NCBI RefSeq assembly: GCF_004217615.1
Contig: NZ_SHLD01000001.1
Span: 1,116,001 to 1,180,000, forward strand
DNA: 64,000 nucleotides
Reading direction: 5' to 3'
Source: Micromonospora kangleipakensis
Lineage (GTDB): Bacteria; Actinomycetota; Actinomycetes; Mycobacteriales; Micromonosporaceae
This document shows positions 17,721 to 27,095 of the stretch, piece after piece (the first letter of the stretch is position 1; each line of letters starts with the position of its first letter). Position numbers and translations under genes: made by a program. The notes under the pieces were generated by a model that did not search any database, was not told the DNA's origin, and worked only from the letters and a program-made list of their open reading frames with translations.

Positions 17721-18274
17721 CCCAGACGGCCAAGGCGCTGCTGGTGGACGACCGGCGGGAGAACCTGATGGCCCTGGAGGCGATCCTCCAGGGCCTCCCG
17801 GTGCAGTCGGTCGCCGTGGAGAGCGGCGAGGCGGCGCTCAAGCAGCTTCTGGTGGACGACTTCGCGGTGATCCTGTTGGACGCCCAGATGCCGGACATGG
17901 ACGGCTTCGAGACGGCCAGCCACATCAAGCGGCGGGAGCGGACCCGGCACGTGCCGATAATCTTCCTCACCGCCGCGGACCGGGACGCCCAGCTGGCGCT
18001 GCGCGGCTACGCGGTCGGCGCGGTGGACTACCTGACCAAGCCGTTCGACCCGTGGGTGCTGCGGGCGAAGGTCTCGGTCTTCGTCGAGCTGTGGGTGAAG
18101 ACCCGGCAGCTCGCCGCCCAGTCCGACGTGGTGCGGGAGCGGGACGCCCAGTGGCGGATGCTCACCGACGCGGTGGACGAGGCCACCACCCTGCTGCGCG
18201 GCGACGACGGACCGGAGTCGCGGGACCGCGCGGTGGACATCCTCGAACAGGCCCGCTGGGGCAACAACGCCTGA
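17717..18274 (+). CDS. Receiver-domain response regulator without DNA-binding domain
   Basis: A 185-residue protein. The CheY-like receiver fills residues 1-120: acidic pocket D11/D12, phospho-acceptor D55 in LLDAQMPDMDG, the conserved Thr in FLTAAD and K108 in YLTKPFDP. The remaining 65 residues form a helical, charged tail (DVVRERDAQWRML) with no recognised output domain. GTG 17717 overlaps the kinase stop by 4 nt, so the two are translationally coupled, and this protein is the likely phosphoryl acceptor or shuttle for the hybrid kinase. The tail may bind another protein; that is inference. Confidence 0.88.
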   Translation: MTQTAKALLVDDRRENLMALEAILQGLPVQSVAVESGEAALKQLLVDDFAVILLDAQMPDMDGFETASHIKRRERTRHVPIIFLTAADRDAQLALRGYAVGAVDYLTKPFDPWVLRAKVSVFVELWVKTRQLAAQSDVVRERDAQWRMLTDAVDEATTLLRGDDGPESRDRAVDILEQARWGNNA

Positions 18275-18349
18275 CGCCGCCGGGTAGCGGTCCGACCTGC
18301 GTGCCGCTGCGGTCCGCGCCCGGGGCGGCCGCGCCTCTCAGGTCACCGG

Positions 18350-18859
18350 TCAGGCGTCGGCCCGGCCGCCGTGTCCGGTCGCGGCGCGCCGGGCGCGCCA
18401 CCGTTCGCCGAGCGAGTCGATCTCCTCCTGTACGAAGAGGAAGAAGTCCCGCATCTCGCTGACCCGCTCGCCGCCGGGGGTCTCCCGACCGGCCAGGGCC
18501 TCCACCCCGCCCGAGGCGATGTCGATGAAGTTCTTGTAGAGCCCGGTCTTGGTGACCGTGGCCTCGTACCAGGGGTTGTCCGGCATCCGGTAACGGTCCC
18601 GCCGGGAGCCCTTCACCGGCTCGCGGACCAGCATGGCGAACTGGGTGAGGTAGCGGACCGCACCGGAGACTGCCGCCGCGCTCACCCCCAGCCGCTCGCC
18701 GATCTCAGCGGCGGTGAGCGGCCCGTCGGCGCTCATCACGGTGAAGAGCACCCGGGCGGCCATCCGGGGGAAGCCGACGTCCGCGAAGGCCATCGCCATC
18801 CGCTCGACGAAGAGGTGGATCTCCTCCTCGTTCCGGGTCGGGCGGTGGTCGTCAGGCAT
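18350..18859 (-). CDS. GbsR/MarR family winged-helix regulator
   Basis: A 169-residue protein. The winged-helix core (about residues 30-100) includes GPLTAAEIGERLGVSAAAVSGAVRYL as helix-turn-helix and the wing around SRRDRYRMPD. The segment NPWYEATVTKTGLYKNFIDIA and the C-terminal helices match the GbsR-like MarR subgroup that regulates ABC exporters in actinobacteria. It is divergent from the ABC exporter genes at 18953-21444. The perfect palindrome at 18917-18932 between them is the likely operator for both directions. Ligand unknown. Confidence 0.87.
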   Translation of the reverse strand: MPDDHRPTRNEEEIHLFVERMAMAFADVGFPRMAARVLFTVMSADGPLTAAEIGERLGVSAAAVSGAVRYLTQFAMLVREPVKGSRRDRYRMPDNPWYEATVTKTGLYKNFIDIASGGVEALAGRETPGGERVSEMRDFFLFVQEEIDSLGERWRARRAATGHGGRADA

Positions 18860-18916
18860 CTGCCGGTGCTCCTCACTGCACGTCTTGGACCCGATCGTGC
18901 CTCAGGTCTCACAGTC

Positions 18917-18945
18917 TTCACAAGTTTGTGAAACAAGCGTAACTT
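18917..18945 (+). promoter_or_regulatory. ABC exporter promoter overlapped by palindromic operator
   Basis: TTCACA (18917-18922) and TAACTT (18940-18945) are separated by exactly 17 bp, and the ATG at 18953 begins 7 nt after the -10 box, so the transcript is probably leaderless. The perfect palindrome TTCACAAGTTTGTGAA (18917-18932) covers the -35 box. A repressor there would block polymerase; the divergent GbsR/MarR protein is the obvious candidate. Confidence 0.75.
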
Positions 18946-18952
18946 GCAAATC

Positions 18953-19855
18953 ATGGAAACTCCGATTGAGGTGTCCGGCCTGGTGAAGACCTTCGGCCGG
19001 ACCCGGGCGCTCGACGGACTCGACCTCACCGTCCGCGCCGGGGAGGTGCACGGCTTCCTGGGCCCCAACGGCTCCGGCAAGTCGACCACCATCCGGGTGC
19101 TGCTCGGTCTGCTCCGGGCGGACGCGGGGGCCGTCCGACTGCTCGGCGGTGACCCCTGGCGGGACGCCGTCGCCCTGCACCGCCGGCTGGCGTACGTCCC
19201 CGGCGACGTCACCCTCTGGCCCAACCTCTCCGGCGGCGAGGTGATCGACCTGCTCGGGCGGATGCGCGGCGGGCTTGACCCGAAGCGCCGGGCCGAGCTG
19301 CTGGACTCCTTCGAGCTGGACCCGCGCAAGAAGGGCCGGGCCTACTCCAAGGGCAACCGGCAGAAGGTCGGCCTGGTCGCCGCCCTCGCCTCCGACGTCG
19401 AGCTGCTCATCCTCGACGAGCCGACCTCCGGGCTGGACCCGCTGATGGAGGAGGTCTTCCAGCAGTGGGTGATCCGCGCCAAGTCCGACGGCCGAACGGT
19501 GCTGCTCTCCAGCCACATCCTGGCCGAGGTGGAGGCGCTCTGCGACCGGGTGACGATCATCCGCAACGGCCGGAACGTGGAGACCGGCACCCTCGGCGAG
19601 CTGCGCCACCTGCACCGCACCTCGATCGACGCCGAGCTGGCCGGCCCGCTGGACGGCCTCGCCACGCTGCCCGGCGTGCACGATCTGCGGGTCGACGGCG
19701 ACCGGGTGCGCTTCGACGTGGACAACGTCGCGCTGGACGCCGCGCTGCGCCGGCTCACCGAGATCGGCGTACGCAGCCTGGTCAGCCAGCCGCCCACGCT
19801 GGAGGAGCTGTTCCTGCGGCACTACGAGTCGACCGGCGCCGAGGCGACCCGATGA
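18953..19855 (+). CDS. ABC transporter ATP-binding protein (antibiotic exporter type)
   Basis: A 300-residue ATPase of the DrrA/CcmA-like drug-export class. Walker A is GPNGSGKST (about residue 37), the signature is degenerate ([11 protein letters not shown] in place of LSGGQ), and Walker B is [14 protein letters not shown] with the H-loop SSHIL following. The degenerate signature is seen in the COG1131-type ATPases paired with the large polyketide-antibiotic permeases. ATG 18953 is used because the -10 box lies 7 nt upstream. The permease start overlaps its stop (ATGA). The pair probably gives self-protection or efflux; the substrate is not known. Confidence 0.88.
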   Translation: METPIEVSGLVKTFGRTRALDGLDLTVRAGEVHGFLGPNGSGKSTTIRVLLGLLRADAGAVRLLGGDPWRDAVALHRRLAYVPGDVTLWPNLSGGEVIDLLGRMRGGLDPKRRAELLDSFELDPRKKGRAYSKGNRQKVGLVAALASDVELLILDEPTSGLDPLMEEVFQQWVIRAKSDGRTVLLSSHILAEVEALCDRVTIIRNGRNVETGTLGELRHLHRTSIDAELAGPLDGLATLPGVHDLRVDGDRVRFDVDNVALDAALRRLTEIGVRSLVSQPPTLEELFLRHYESTGAEATR

Positions 19856-21444
19856 GCACCCTCACCGGCACCCGTCACCTGGTCCGCCTGATCCTGCGCC
19901 GGGACCGCGTCCTGCTGCCGCTCTGGGTGCTGGTCCTCGCCGTGCTGCCGATGTCGTACGCGACCAGCTTCTTCGAGCTCTTCCCGACCGCCGCCGAGCG
20001 GGCCGCGTACGCCGCCGGCACCGCCCGCAACCCGTCGATCGTCGCGCTGCTCGGCCCGGTCTACGGCGAGAGCGTCGGCGCGCTCACCGCGCAGCGTGGC
20101 GGCTTCCTGCTGGTGATCATCGCGCTGGCCAGCCTGCTCACCGTCATCCGGCACACCCGGACCGAGGAGGAGGCCGGCCGCCGGGAGCTGCTCGGCGGCA
20201 CGGTGCTCGGCCGGTACGCCGGGCTGACGGCCGCCCTGCTGGTGACGTACGCGGCCGACCTGCTGCTCGGCCTGCTCACCGCCGCGGGGCTGGTCGCCAC
20301 CGGCCTGCCGGCCGCCGGCTCGCTGGCGTACGGGCTCGCCGGCGCGCTGGTCGGCGTCGTCTTCGCCACCGTCGGCGGGCTCGCCGCCCAGCTCACCGAG
20401 ACGGCGGGCGGGGCACGGGGGATCGCCATCGCCGTCCTCGGGGCGGCCTTCGCGCTCCGCCTCGCCGGTGACGCGGCGGAGCGGGAGTGGCTGAGCTGGC
20501 TCTCCCCGCTGGGCTGGGGCCCGCGCATCCGGGCCTACGAGGGTGACCGGTGGTGGGTGCTGGCGCTGCCGGTGGCGCTCTCTGCGCTGCTCGCCGCCGT
20601 CGCGTACCCGCTGTCGGTGCGCCGCGACCTGGGCGCCGGGCTGCTGCCGCCGCGGCTCGGCCCGGCCACCGCCGGGGAATCCCTGGCCGGGCCGTTCGGC
20701 CTGGCCTGGCGGCTGCACCGCGGGCAGATCCTCTGGTGGTCGGTCGGCTTCGGCCTGCTCGGGCTGATCCTCGGCGGGGCGGCGAAGGCCGCCGGCAGCT
20801 CGGTCGAGGGCAACCCCCAGCTGGAGCAGATCATGACCAGGATCGGTGGTGCCTCGGGGCTGGCCGAGGCGTACCTCGGGGCGACGTTGAGCCTGGCCGG
20901 GCTGGCCGCCGCCGGATACGGCATCCAGGCCGCGCTGCGGATGCGGTCGGAGGAGACCGACGGGCGTGCCGAGCCGCTGCTGGCCACCGGGGTGACCCGG
21001 ACCCGCTGGCTCCTGTCGCACGTGCTGTTCGCCCTGGTCGGACCGGCGGTGGTGCTCGCCGTCACCGGGTTCGCGACCGGCCTGACGTACGGGATCAGCG
21101 TCCACGACGTGCCGGGCGAACTGCCCCGGATGGTCGGCGCCGCACTGGCGCAGCTGCCGGCGGCCTGGGTGCTGGCCGGCCTCGCGGTGCTGCTGTACGG
21201 GCTGCTGCCCCGGCTGGCCGGGGTGGCCTGGGCGGTGCTCGCGGTCTGCGTGCTGCTCGGCCAGCTCGGCGCGGTGCTGGAGCTGAGCCAGTGGCTGCTG
21301 GACCTCTCGCCGTTCACCCACACCCCGCAGGTGCTGGCCGACCACTGGCACGCCACCCCGCTCTGGCTCCTGACCGCCGTCGCCCTCCTGCTGGCCACAA
21401 CCGGCCTCACGGCCTTCCGCCGCCGCGACCTCCCCACCACCTGA
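19852..21444 (+). CDS. ABC-2 type exporter permease, polyketide-antibiotic transporter family
   Basis: A 530-residue integral membrane protein with about 12 hydrophobic segments arranged as two similar halves (six near residues 20-250 and six near 285-520). Each half contains the block [26 protein letters not shown] or [21 protein letters not shown] typical of the TnrB3-like family known from polyketide and ionophore producers. The EE-x-GR-E motif after the second helix appears twice, confirming internal duplication. It is translationally coupled to the upstream ATPase. The substrate is not predictable from sequence; no biosynthetic cluster lies next to it. Confidence 0.85.
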   Translation: MSTLTGTRHLVRLILRRDRVLLPLWVLVLAVLPMSYATSFFELFPTAAERAAYAAGTARNPSIVALLGPVYGESVGALTAQRGGFLLVIIALASLLTVIRHTRTEEEAGRRELLGGTVLGRYAGLTAALLVTYAADLLLGLLTAAGLVATGLPAAGSLAYGLAGALVGVVFATVGGLAAQLTETAGGARGIAIAVLGAAFALRLAGDAAEREWLSWLSPLGWGPRIRAYEGDRWWVLALPVALSALLAAVAYPLSVRRDLGAGLLPPRLGPATAGESLAGPFGLAWRLHRGQILWWSVGFGLLGLILGGAAKAAGSSVEGNPQLEQIMTRIGGASGLAEAYLGATLSLAGLAAAGYGIQAALRMRSEETDGRAEPLLATGVTRTRWLLSHVLFALVGPAVVLAVTGFATGLTYGISVHDVPGELPRMVGAALAQLPAAWVLAGLAVLLYGLLPRLAGVAWAVLAVCVLLGQLGAVLELSQWLLDLSPFTHTPQVLADHWHATPLWLLTAVALLLATTGLTAFRRRDLPTT

Positions 21445-21471
21445 CCCGCCCCGCGCCGGTCCAGGCCCGCG

Positions 21472-21529
21472 TTGATCAAGGAGTTTGCGTCAGGAATCCG
21501 TCTGCGGAAGACGCAAACTTCTTGGTCAA
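21472..21529. repeat. Intergenic inverted repeat, family B copy 2
   Basis: Left arm TTGATCAAGGAGTTTGCGTC (21472-21491) pairs with 21510-21529 with only two G-T type mismatches. The arm sequence matches copy 1 at 10959-11012. It fills the gap between the convergent permease and STAS genes. Confidence 0.87.
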
Positions 21530-21545
21530 CAGGGTGGGACGGAGG

Positions 21546-21878
21546 TCAGGACGGGGTCTCGTTGCGGATCATCAGGGCGGAGCGGAGGCCGGTGATGTCG
21601 AGGACGCGGAGCAGGAAGTCGCCGACGTTGCTCAGCACCAGCAGGCTCTGCGCGTGGCTGGCCTTGCGGCTGAGCACGACGAGGGTGCCGAGCCCCTGCG
21701 AGTCGCAGAAGCCGACCCCGCCCAGGTCGAGCACGATGCGCGGCGGGGGGTCGGCCAGGACCTCGTTGACGACGGTCGACAGCTGGGTGGCCGTGAGCAT
21801 GTCGATCTCACCGGCCAGGCGAAGAACCACTTCGTCGCCCGTCCGGTGTACCGTGATGGACAGTTCGGCACGATCCAC
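21546..21878 (-). CDS. STAS-domain anti-sigma factor antagonist
   Basis: A single STAS domain of 110 residues. LRLAGEIDMLTATQL is strand 1/helix 1, and VLDLGGVGFCDSQGLGTLV contains the phosphorylatable serine (S in CDSQG) as in SpoIIAA/RsbV. Unphosphorylated protein would bind an RsbW-type kinase and free a sigma factor. The RsbW-SpoIIE fusion at 11042-13102 has both the kinase and phosphatase activities to act on such a serine, but the two genes are 8 kb apart and pairing is inference. The gene is alone, between a family B repeat and the hemL promoter region. Confidence 0.9.
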   Translation of the reverse strand: MDRAELSITVHRTGDEVVLRLAGEIDMLTATQLSTVVNEVLADPPPRIVLDLGGVGFCDSQGLGTLVVLSRKASHAQSLLVLSNVGDFLLRVLDITGLRSALMIRNETPS

Positions 21879-22065
21879 CCGGTCACCCTATCGCGGTCTC
21901 GACCACCCGGCCCGCCGAGCAACCCCCGGCTGTGCGTCCGACCGGGCCGGCCACCTTCCATGGCTGATCCCGCCCGCTCGGCGATCCGCGCGGCGGGTGA
22001 GCCCGGTAACCCCGGCGCGGGGTGGCTGCCGATTCGCCGGCCGGCGCTGACACAATGGCGGCATC

Positions 22066-23403
22066 GTGACCGATACCCTTTCCGCCGGATCCGGCCGCTA
22101 CCCGGCCGACGCGCCGGCCTCCGAGGCCCTGTTCGACCGCGCCAAGGCCATCGTGCCCGGCGGGGTGAACTCCCCCGTGCGCGCGTTCCGTGCCGTCGGC
22201 GGCACCCCGCGCTTCATGGTCCGGGGGGAGGGTCCCTGGATGTTCGACGCGGACGGCCGGCGCTACGTCGACCTGGTCTGCTCCTGGGGGCCGCTGATCC
22301 TCGGCCACGCCCACCCCGAGGTGGTCGAGGCCGTGCAGACCGCCGCCGCGTACGGCACCAGCTTCGGCACGCCCACCCCGGGTGAGATCGAGTTGGCCGC
22401 GGAGATCGTCGCGCGTACCCCGGTCGAGCAGGTCCGGCTGGTCAACTCGGGCACCGAGGCGACCATGTCGGCGATCCGGCTGGCCCGCGGCTTCACCGGA
22501 CGAGCCAAGATCATCAAGTTCGCCGGCTGCTACCACGGCCACTCCGACGCCCTGCTCGCCGCCGCCGGCTCCGGCGTCGCGACCTTCGGCCTGCCCGACT
22601 CGCCCGGCGTGACCGGCGCGGCGGCCGGCGACACCATCGTGCTGCCGTACAACGACATCACCGCGGTCGAGGAGGCCTTCGCCGCCGAGGGGCCGCACAT
22701 CGCGGCGATCATCACCGAGGCGGCGGCCGGCAACATGGGCGTGGTCGCCCCCCGCGACGGCTTCAACCAGCAGCTCGCCCGGATCGCCCACGCGCACGGC
22801 GCGCTGCTCATCGTCGACGAGGTGATGACCGGGTTCCGGGTCTCCCGCGCCGGCTGGCACGGCCTCGACCCGTCCGACGCCGACCTGTGGACGTACGGGA
22901 AGGTCATGGGCGGCGGCCTGCCCGCCGCGGCCTTCGGCGGGCGCACGGAGATCATGGAGCGGCTCGCTCCGGCCGGCCCGGTCTACCAGGCCGGCACGCT
23001 CTCCGGCAACCCGCTCGCCTGCGCCGCCGGCCTGGCCACGCTGCGACTCGCCGACGCCGCGCTCTACCGGAAGCTCGACGAGACGGCCGCCGTCGTGGGC
23101 AAGCTCGCCGCCGACGCGCTGGCCGCCGCCGGGGTCCCGCACCGCCTGTCGTACGCGGGCAGCATGTTCTCCATCTTCTTCACCGACGCCGACGTGGTCG
23201 ACTACGACAGCGCGCGGACCCAGCAGGTCCCCGCGTTCAAGGCGTTCTTCCACGCGATGCTCGCCGCCGGCGTCTACCTGCCGCCGAGCGCGTTCGAGTC
23301 GTGGTTCGTGTCGGCGGCGCTGGACGACGCCGCCCTGGAGCAGATCGCCGCCGCCCTGCCGGGCGCGGCGACGGCGGCGGCAGCGGCGGGTCACGGGGGG
23401 TAG
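22066..23403 (+). CDS. hemL: Glutamate-1-semialdehyde 2,1-aminomutase
   Basis: A 445-residue fold-type I PLP aminotransferase, the usual length for HemL. It converts glutamate-1-semialdehyde to 5-aminolevulinate, the first committed haem precursor in the C5 pathway. Visible hallmarks are [12 protein letters not shown] at the N terminus, [35 protein letters not shown] and the PLP lysine K279 in [15 protein letters not shown] 22066 follows CACAAT (22051-22056), a possible -10 box 9 nt upstream. A histidine phosphatase gene and the cytochrome c maturation genes follow closely, linking haem supply to cytochrome assembly. Confidence 0.96.
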   Translation: MTDTLSAGSGRYPADAPASEALFDRAKAIVPGGVNSPVRAFRAVGGTPRFMVRGEGPWMFDADGRRYVDLVCSWGPLILGHAHPEVVEAVQTAAAYGTSFGTPTPGEIELAAEIVARTPVEQVRLVNSGTEATMSAIRLARGFTGRAKIIKFAGCYHGHSDALLAAAGSGVATFGLPDSPGVTGAAAGDTIVLPYNDITAVEEAFAAEGPHIAAIITEAAAGNMGVVAPRDGFNQQLARIAHAHGALLIVDEVMTGFRVSRAGWHGLDPSDADLWTYGKVMGGGLPAAAFGGRTEIMERLAPAGPVYQAGTLSGNPLACAAGLATLRLADAALYRKLDETAAVVGKLAADALAAAGVPHRLSYAGSMFSIFFTDADVVDYDSARTQQVPAFKAFFHAMLAAGVYLPPSAFESWFVSAALDDAALEQIAAALPGAATAAAAAGHGG

Positions 23404-23408
23404 GGAAC

Positions 23409-24056
23409 GTGAGCGAGACGGTGGTCCACGTGCTGCGGCACGGCGAGGTGTACAACCCGGAGGGCGTCCTCTACGGCCGGCTGCCCGGTTTCCGCCTCTC
23501 CGAGCTGGGCGTCCAGATGGCCAAGGCCGCCGCGCAGGGGCTCGCCGAGCGCAACGTGGTGCATGTGGTGGCCAGCCCGCTGGAGCGCGCCCAGCAGACC
23601 GCCGAGCCGATCGCGGCGCAGTTCGGCCTCCCCGTCGGGGTGGACGAGCGGCTGATCGAGAGCGCCAACTGGTTCGAGGGCAAGAAGGTCTCCCCGGGCG
23701 ACGGCTCGTTCCGCGACCCGCGCAACTGGTGGGTGCTGCGCGACCCGGTCACCCCGTCCTGGGGCGAGGCGTACCAGGCCATCGCCGAGCGGATGTTCGC
23801 CGCCCTGCACGCCGCCCGGGTCGCCGCCGAGGGGCGCGAGGCCGTGCTGGTCTCCCACCAGCTGCCGATCTGGACGCTGCGCCGGTACGTCGAGCGCAAG
23901 CGGCTCTGGCACGACCCCCGCAAGCGGCAGTGCGGGCTGGCCAGCCTCACCTCGTTCCACTTCGACGGCGCCAAGGTCGTCGGCATCGGCTACTCCGAGC
24001 CGGCGGCCCACCTGGTCGCGATCTCGGCGACCGCCCGGACGGCCAAGGGGGCCTGA
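23409..24056 (+). CDS. Histidine phosphatase (phosphoglycerate mutase-like)
   Basis: A 215-residue branch-1 histidine phosphatase. The catalytic RHGE motif is at residues 10-13 (VLRHGEV), the second arginine is in ASPLERAQQTAEPIA, and the second catalytic histidine is in VLVSHQLPIW. The conserved NWFEGKK and LWHDPRKRQCGLASL segments mark the actinobacterial subgroup always found next to hemL and the cytochrome c maturation genes. True phosphoglycerate mutase activity is unlikely; the substrate is unknown. Its stop overlaps the resA start (TGATG), so it belongs to the same transcript. Confidence 0.9.
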   Translation: MSETVVHVLRHGEVYNPEGVLYGRLPGFRLSELGVQMAKAAAQGLAERNVVHVVASPLERAQQTAEPIAAQFGLPVGVDERLIESANWFEGKKVSPGDGSFRDPRNWWVLRDPVTPSWGEAYQAIAERMFAALHAARVAAEGREAVLVSHQLPIWTLRRYVERKRLWHDPRKRQCGLASLTSFHFDGAKVVGIGYSEPAAHLVAISATARTAKGA

Positions 24057-24628
24057 TGCGTTCCCGGAGGCCCGTCGCCGCCCTGCTCGCCGCCGTCGCC
24101 CTCGCGACGGCGCTGGTCGGCTGCTCCGCCGGCAGCGAGGAGAGTAAGTGCGCCGACAAGGCCGGCATCATCGAGTGCGCCCCGGACCAGCGGTCGGCGG
24201 CCCCGAAGATCGCCGGTGAGCTGCTCGCCGGCGGCAACTACGACGTCGCGCAGGCCCGCGGCCAGGTGGTGGTGCTCAACTTCTGGGGCTCCTGGTGCGC
24301 GCCCTGCCGGGCCGAGGCCGACGATCTCGAGGCCACCTACCAGGCCACCAAGGCCTCCGGGGTGGCCTTCCTCGGCATCAACGTGCAGGACAGCAAGGAC
24401 AAGGCGGTCGCGTTCGAGGAGGGCCGGGTCACCTACCCGAGCCTCTTCGACCCGGCCAGCCGGCTCGCGCTGGCCCTGGACATTCCGCCGAACACCATCC
24501 CGGCCACCGTGGTCCTGGACCGGGACGGCCGGATCGCCACGGTGATCCGGGCCGCGGTCACCCAGGACGGCCTGCGCCCCGTCGTCGAGCGGATCGCCGC
24601 CGAGCAAGCGGCCTCCGGAAACCGCTGA
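24056..24628 (+). CDS. resA: Thioredoxin-like lipoprotein of cytochrome c maturation
   Basis: A 190-residue lipoprotein. The signal peptide ends in the lipobox LVGC (about residue 22), and the TlpA/ResA thioredoxin fold carries the redox pair in NFWGSWCAPCRAE. A cis-proline lies in NTIPATVVLD. It is expected on the outer face of the membrane, where it reduces the haem-binding cysteines of apocytochrome c, using electrons passed by the CcdA protein encoded next. Start and stop overlap the neighbours by 1 nt each (TGATG), showing tight coupling. Confidence 0.92.
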   Translation: MRSRRPVAALLAAVALATALVGCSAGSEESKCADKAGIIECAPDQRSAAPKIAGELLAGGNYDVAQARGQVVVLNFWGSWCAPCRAEADDLEATYQATKASGVAFLGINVQDSKDKAVAFEEGRVTYPSLFDPASRLALALDIPPNTIPATVVLDRDGRIATVIRAAVTQDGLRPVVERIAAEQAASGNR

Positions 24629-25476
24629 TGGGCGAGACGTTCCGAGAGCTCGCGCAGTCCGGGCCGCTGCTGCTGGCGATCGGCGCGGCGGCGCTCGCCG
24701 GGCTGGTCAGCTTCCTCAGCCCGTGCGTCCTGCCGCTGATGCCGGGCTACCTGTCGTACGTCACCGGCCTGGCCGGCGCCGACCTCGAGGGCCGGGCGCG
24801 GACCGAACCGGCGCCGGCCGGCGGGGACGCCCCGACCGGCGGCGGGGTCGCCGTGGCGACCGGCGGGGTGGCCGTCGCGGCCCGTCCGGCGGCCGCGGTC
24901 AAGGGGCGGGTGCTCGCCGGGACGCTGCTCTTCATCGCCGGCTTCACCGCCGTCTTCACCGCCACCGCGATCCTCTTCTCCGGCGTCGGCCGGGTCTTCT
25001 TCGAGCACGAGCGCGCGCTGGAGATCGTCATCGGCGGGCTGGTCGTGGTGCTCGGGCTCGGCTACCTCGGCCTGGTGCCGGGAATGCAGCGCGAGTTCCG
25101 GATCCACCGGCTGCCCGCCGCCGGGCTGCTCGGCGCCCCGGTCCTCGGCGCGGTCTTCGCGCTGAGCTGGATGCCGTGCACCGGCCCCACGCTCGGCGCG
25201 GTGCTCGGCATGGCCGCCGTGGAGGGGAAGAGCGACCGGGCGGTGCTGCTCGCCGTGGCGTACTGCCTCGGGCTGGGGGTACCGTTCGTCGTCTTCGGGC
25301 TCGGCTTCCACCGCCTGCTCGGGGTCTTCCGCGCCGTCCGGCGCAACAGCCGCTGGGTGACCCGGATCGGCGGCGCCCTGCTGATCCTGATCGGCCTGGC
25401 GCTGGTCACCGGCGGCTGGCAGAACTTCGTGATCTGGCTGCAGACGCACGTCGGCGTGGGCGAGGTGAGCATCTGA
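24628..25476 (+). CDS. ccdA: CcdA-type thiol-disulfide electron transporter
   Basis: A 282-residue membrane protein with six or so helices. The redox cysteines are in SFLSPCVLPLMPGYLSY (helix 1) and SWMPCTGPTLG (helix 4), exactly as in CcdA/DsbD. It moves electrons from cytoplasmic thioredoxin to ResA. A cytoplasmic loop of about 45 residues rich in Gly/Ala/Val repeats (GGVAVATGGVAVAA) between the first two helices is longer than in typical CcdA proteins. The start overlaps the resA stop. Confidence 0.92.
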   Translation: MGETFRELAQSGPLLLAIGAAALAGLVSFLSPCVLPLMPGYLSYVTGLAGADLEGRARTEPAPAGGDAPTGGGVAVATGGVAVAARPAAAVKGRVLAGTLLFIAGFTAVFTATAILFSGVGRVFFEHERALEIVIGGLVVVLGLGYLGLVPGMQREFRIHRLPAAGLLGAPVLGAVFALSWMPCTGPTLGAVLGMAAVEGKSDRAVLLAVAYCLGLGVPFVVFGLGFHRLLGVFRAVRRNSRWVTRIGGALLILIGLALVTGGWQNFVIWLQTHVGVGEVSI

Positions 25477-27095
25477 TGACGACCGTGGACGACCGGCCGG
25501 CGACGCCGCCCGCCGAGGCGCCCCGGCGGCGGGTCAACCCGGTGGTCGCCCTGCTGCGCAACTCCTGGCGGCAGCTGACCAGCATGCGTACCGCGCTGAT
25601 CCTGCTCTTCCTGCTCGCGGTCGCCGCCATCCCCGGCTCGGTGCTGCCCCAGCGCGGGGTCAACCCGGAGAACGTCAACCAGTACTTCCTCGACCACCCG
25701 GACCTGGCCCCGAAGCTCGACCGGATCGGCGCCTTCGCGGTCTTCGGCTCGATCTGGTTCTCGGCGATCTACCTGCTGCTCTTCACCTCGCTGGTCGGCT
25801 GCGTCCTGCCCCGGATGCGGGACCATTTGCGGGCGCTGCGCTCCCGGCCGCCGGCCGCCCCGAAGCGGCTGGAGCGGCTGCCCCAGCACGCGGTGCTGGA
25901 GGCCCCCGCCGCCGCCGACCCGGCGGCCATCGCCGCCGTGCTGCGCCGCCGCCGCTGGCGGGTCGAGGTCCGCGGCAACGAGGTCTCCGCCGAGAAGGGC
26001 TACCTCAAGGAGACCGGCAACCTGCTCTTCCACACCTCGCTGGTCGCCGTGCTGCTCGGGGTCGCGCTCGGCTCCTGGTACGGCTGGCACGGCAACCGGC
26101 TGCTGGTGGCCGGCGCGGAGAACGCCTTCTGCAACACCCGCCAGCAGTACAGCGAGGCCTCGCTCGGCCCGCGCGTGGACAGCGCCGACCTGCCGCCGTT
26201 CTGCCTCACCCTGGACGACTTCGACGCGAGGTTCCTCCCGTCCGGCCAGCCGGCGAGCTACCGGGCCACGGTAACTGTGGACGAGCCGGACGGGTCGAAG
26301 CGGACCGCCGGCTTCTCGGTCAACTCGCCGCTGCGGCTCGGCTCGGCGAACGTCTACCTGCTCGGCCACGGGTACGCCCCGATCCTGAGGTACACCGACC
26401 GGTACGGCCGCAGCCAGACCAGCACCGTGCCGTTCCTCGCCACCGGCGACGCCAATCTCACCAGCGAGGGCGTGGCCGCCTTCCCGGACGCCAACGTCGA
26501 CCCGAAGACCGGCAAGCGGGCCGCCGACCAGCAGGTCGCCTTCGACGGGCTCTACCTGCCGACCGCCCCGGACACCGCGCCCTTCGTCGCATCGCAGTAC
26601 CCGACCGAGCGGAACCCGGCGGTGGTGCTCGTCGCGTACCGGGGCAACCTCGGGCTGGACGCCGGCATCCCCGGGTCGGTCTACAAGCTCGACCAGGGGC
26701 AGGTCGCCAACGGCAAGCTCAAGCAGGTCGGCGACAAGAAGCTCGGCGTCGGCGAGAAGTGGACCCTGGACGACGGCAGCACGCTGGAGTTCGTCGGGAC
26801 GAAGCCGTACGTCACCCTCTCCATCCGGTACGCCCCGGGGCAGACGCTGATGCTCGGCGCCTGCGTGGTGCTGCTCACCGGCCTGATGGGTTCCCTCTTC
26901 GGCCGGCGGCGGCGGGTCTGGTTCCGGGTGACGCCCCCCGGCAGTGGATCTCCGACGAGCGGTAGTAGCTTGGTGGAGGCCGGTGGGCTGCCGCGCACCG
27001 AACATCCAGGGTTCGCCGACGAGTTCGCCCAGTTGGTCGCCGCGGTCAGCGCCGACGAGCGGGGCGACGAGCGGGCGCGAGAAGGAGTCGAGTGA
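25476..27095 (+). CDS. resB: ResB/Ccs1 cytochrome c synthase subunit
   Basis: A 539-residue membrane protein and one half of the system II cytochrome c synthase. After a Pro-rich cytoplasmic start, helices lie near residues 40-58, 88-108 and 178-198; a large extracytoplasmic region (about 200-455) follows, with a final helix near 460-480 and a hydrophilic C-tail. The first-helix block LTSMRTALILLFLLAVAAIPGS and the YLKETGNLLFHTSLVAVLLG block are ResB hallmarks. It holds apocytochrome c and with CcsB moves and ligates haem. The start overlaps the ccdA stop by 1 nt. Confidence 0.93.
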   Translation: MTTVDDRPATPPAEAPRRRVNPVVALLRNSWRQLTSMRTALILLFLLAVAAIPGSVLPQRGVNPENVNQYFLDHPDLAPKLDRIGAFAVFGSIWFSAIYLLLFTSLVGCVLPRMRDHLRALRSRPPAAPKRLERLPQHAVLEAPAAADPAAIAAVLRRRRWRVEVRGNEVSAEKGYLKETGNLLFHTSLVAVLLGVALGSWYGWHGNRLLVAGAENAFCNTRQQYSEASLGPRVDSADLPPFCLTLDDFDARFLPSGQPASYRATVTVDEPDGSKRTAGFSVNSPLRLGSANVYLLGHGYAPILRYTDRYGRSQTSTVPFLATGDANLTSEGVAAFPDANVDPKTGKRAADQQVAFDGLYLPTAPDTAPFVASQYPTERNPAVVLVAYRGNLGLDAGIPGSVYKLDQGQVANGKLKQVGDKKLGVGEKWTLDDGSTLEFVGTKPYVTLSIRYAPGQTLMLGACVVLLTGLMGSLFGRRRRVWFRVTPPGSGSPTSGSSLVEAGGLPRTEHPGFADEFAQLVAAVSADERGDERAREGVE

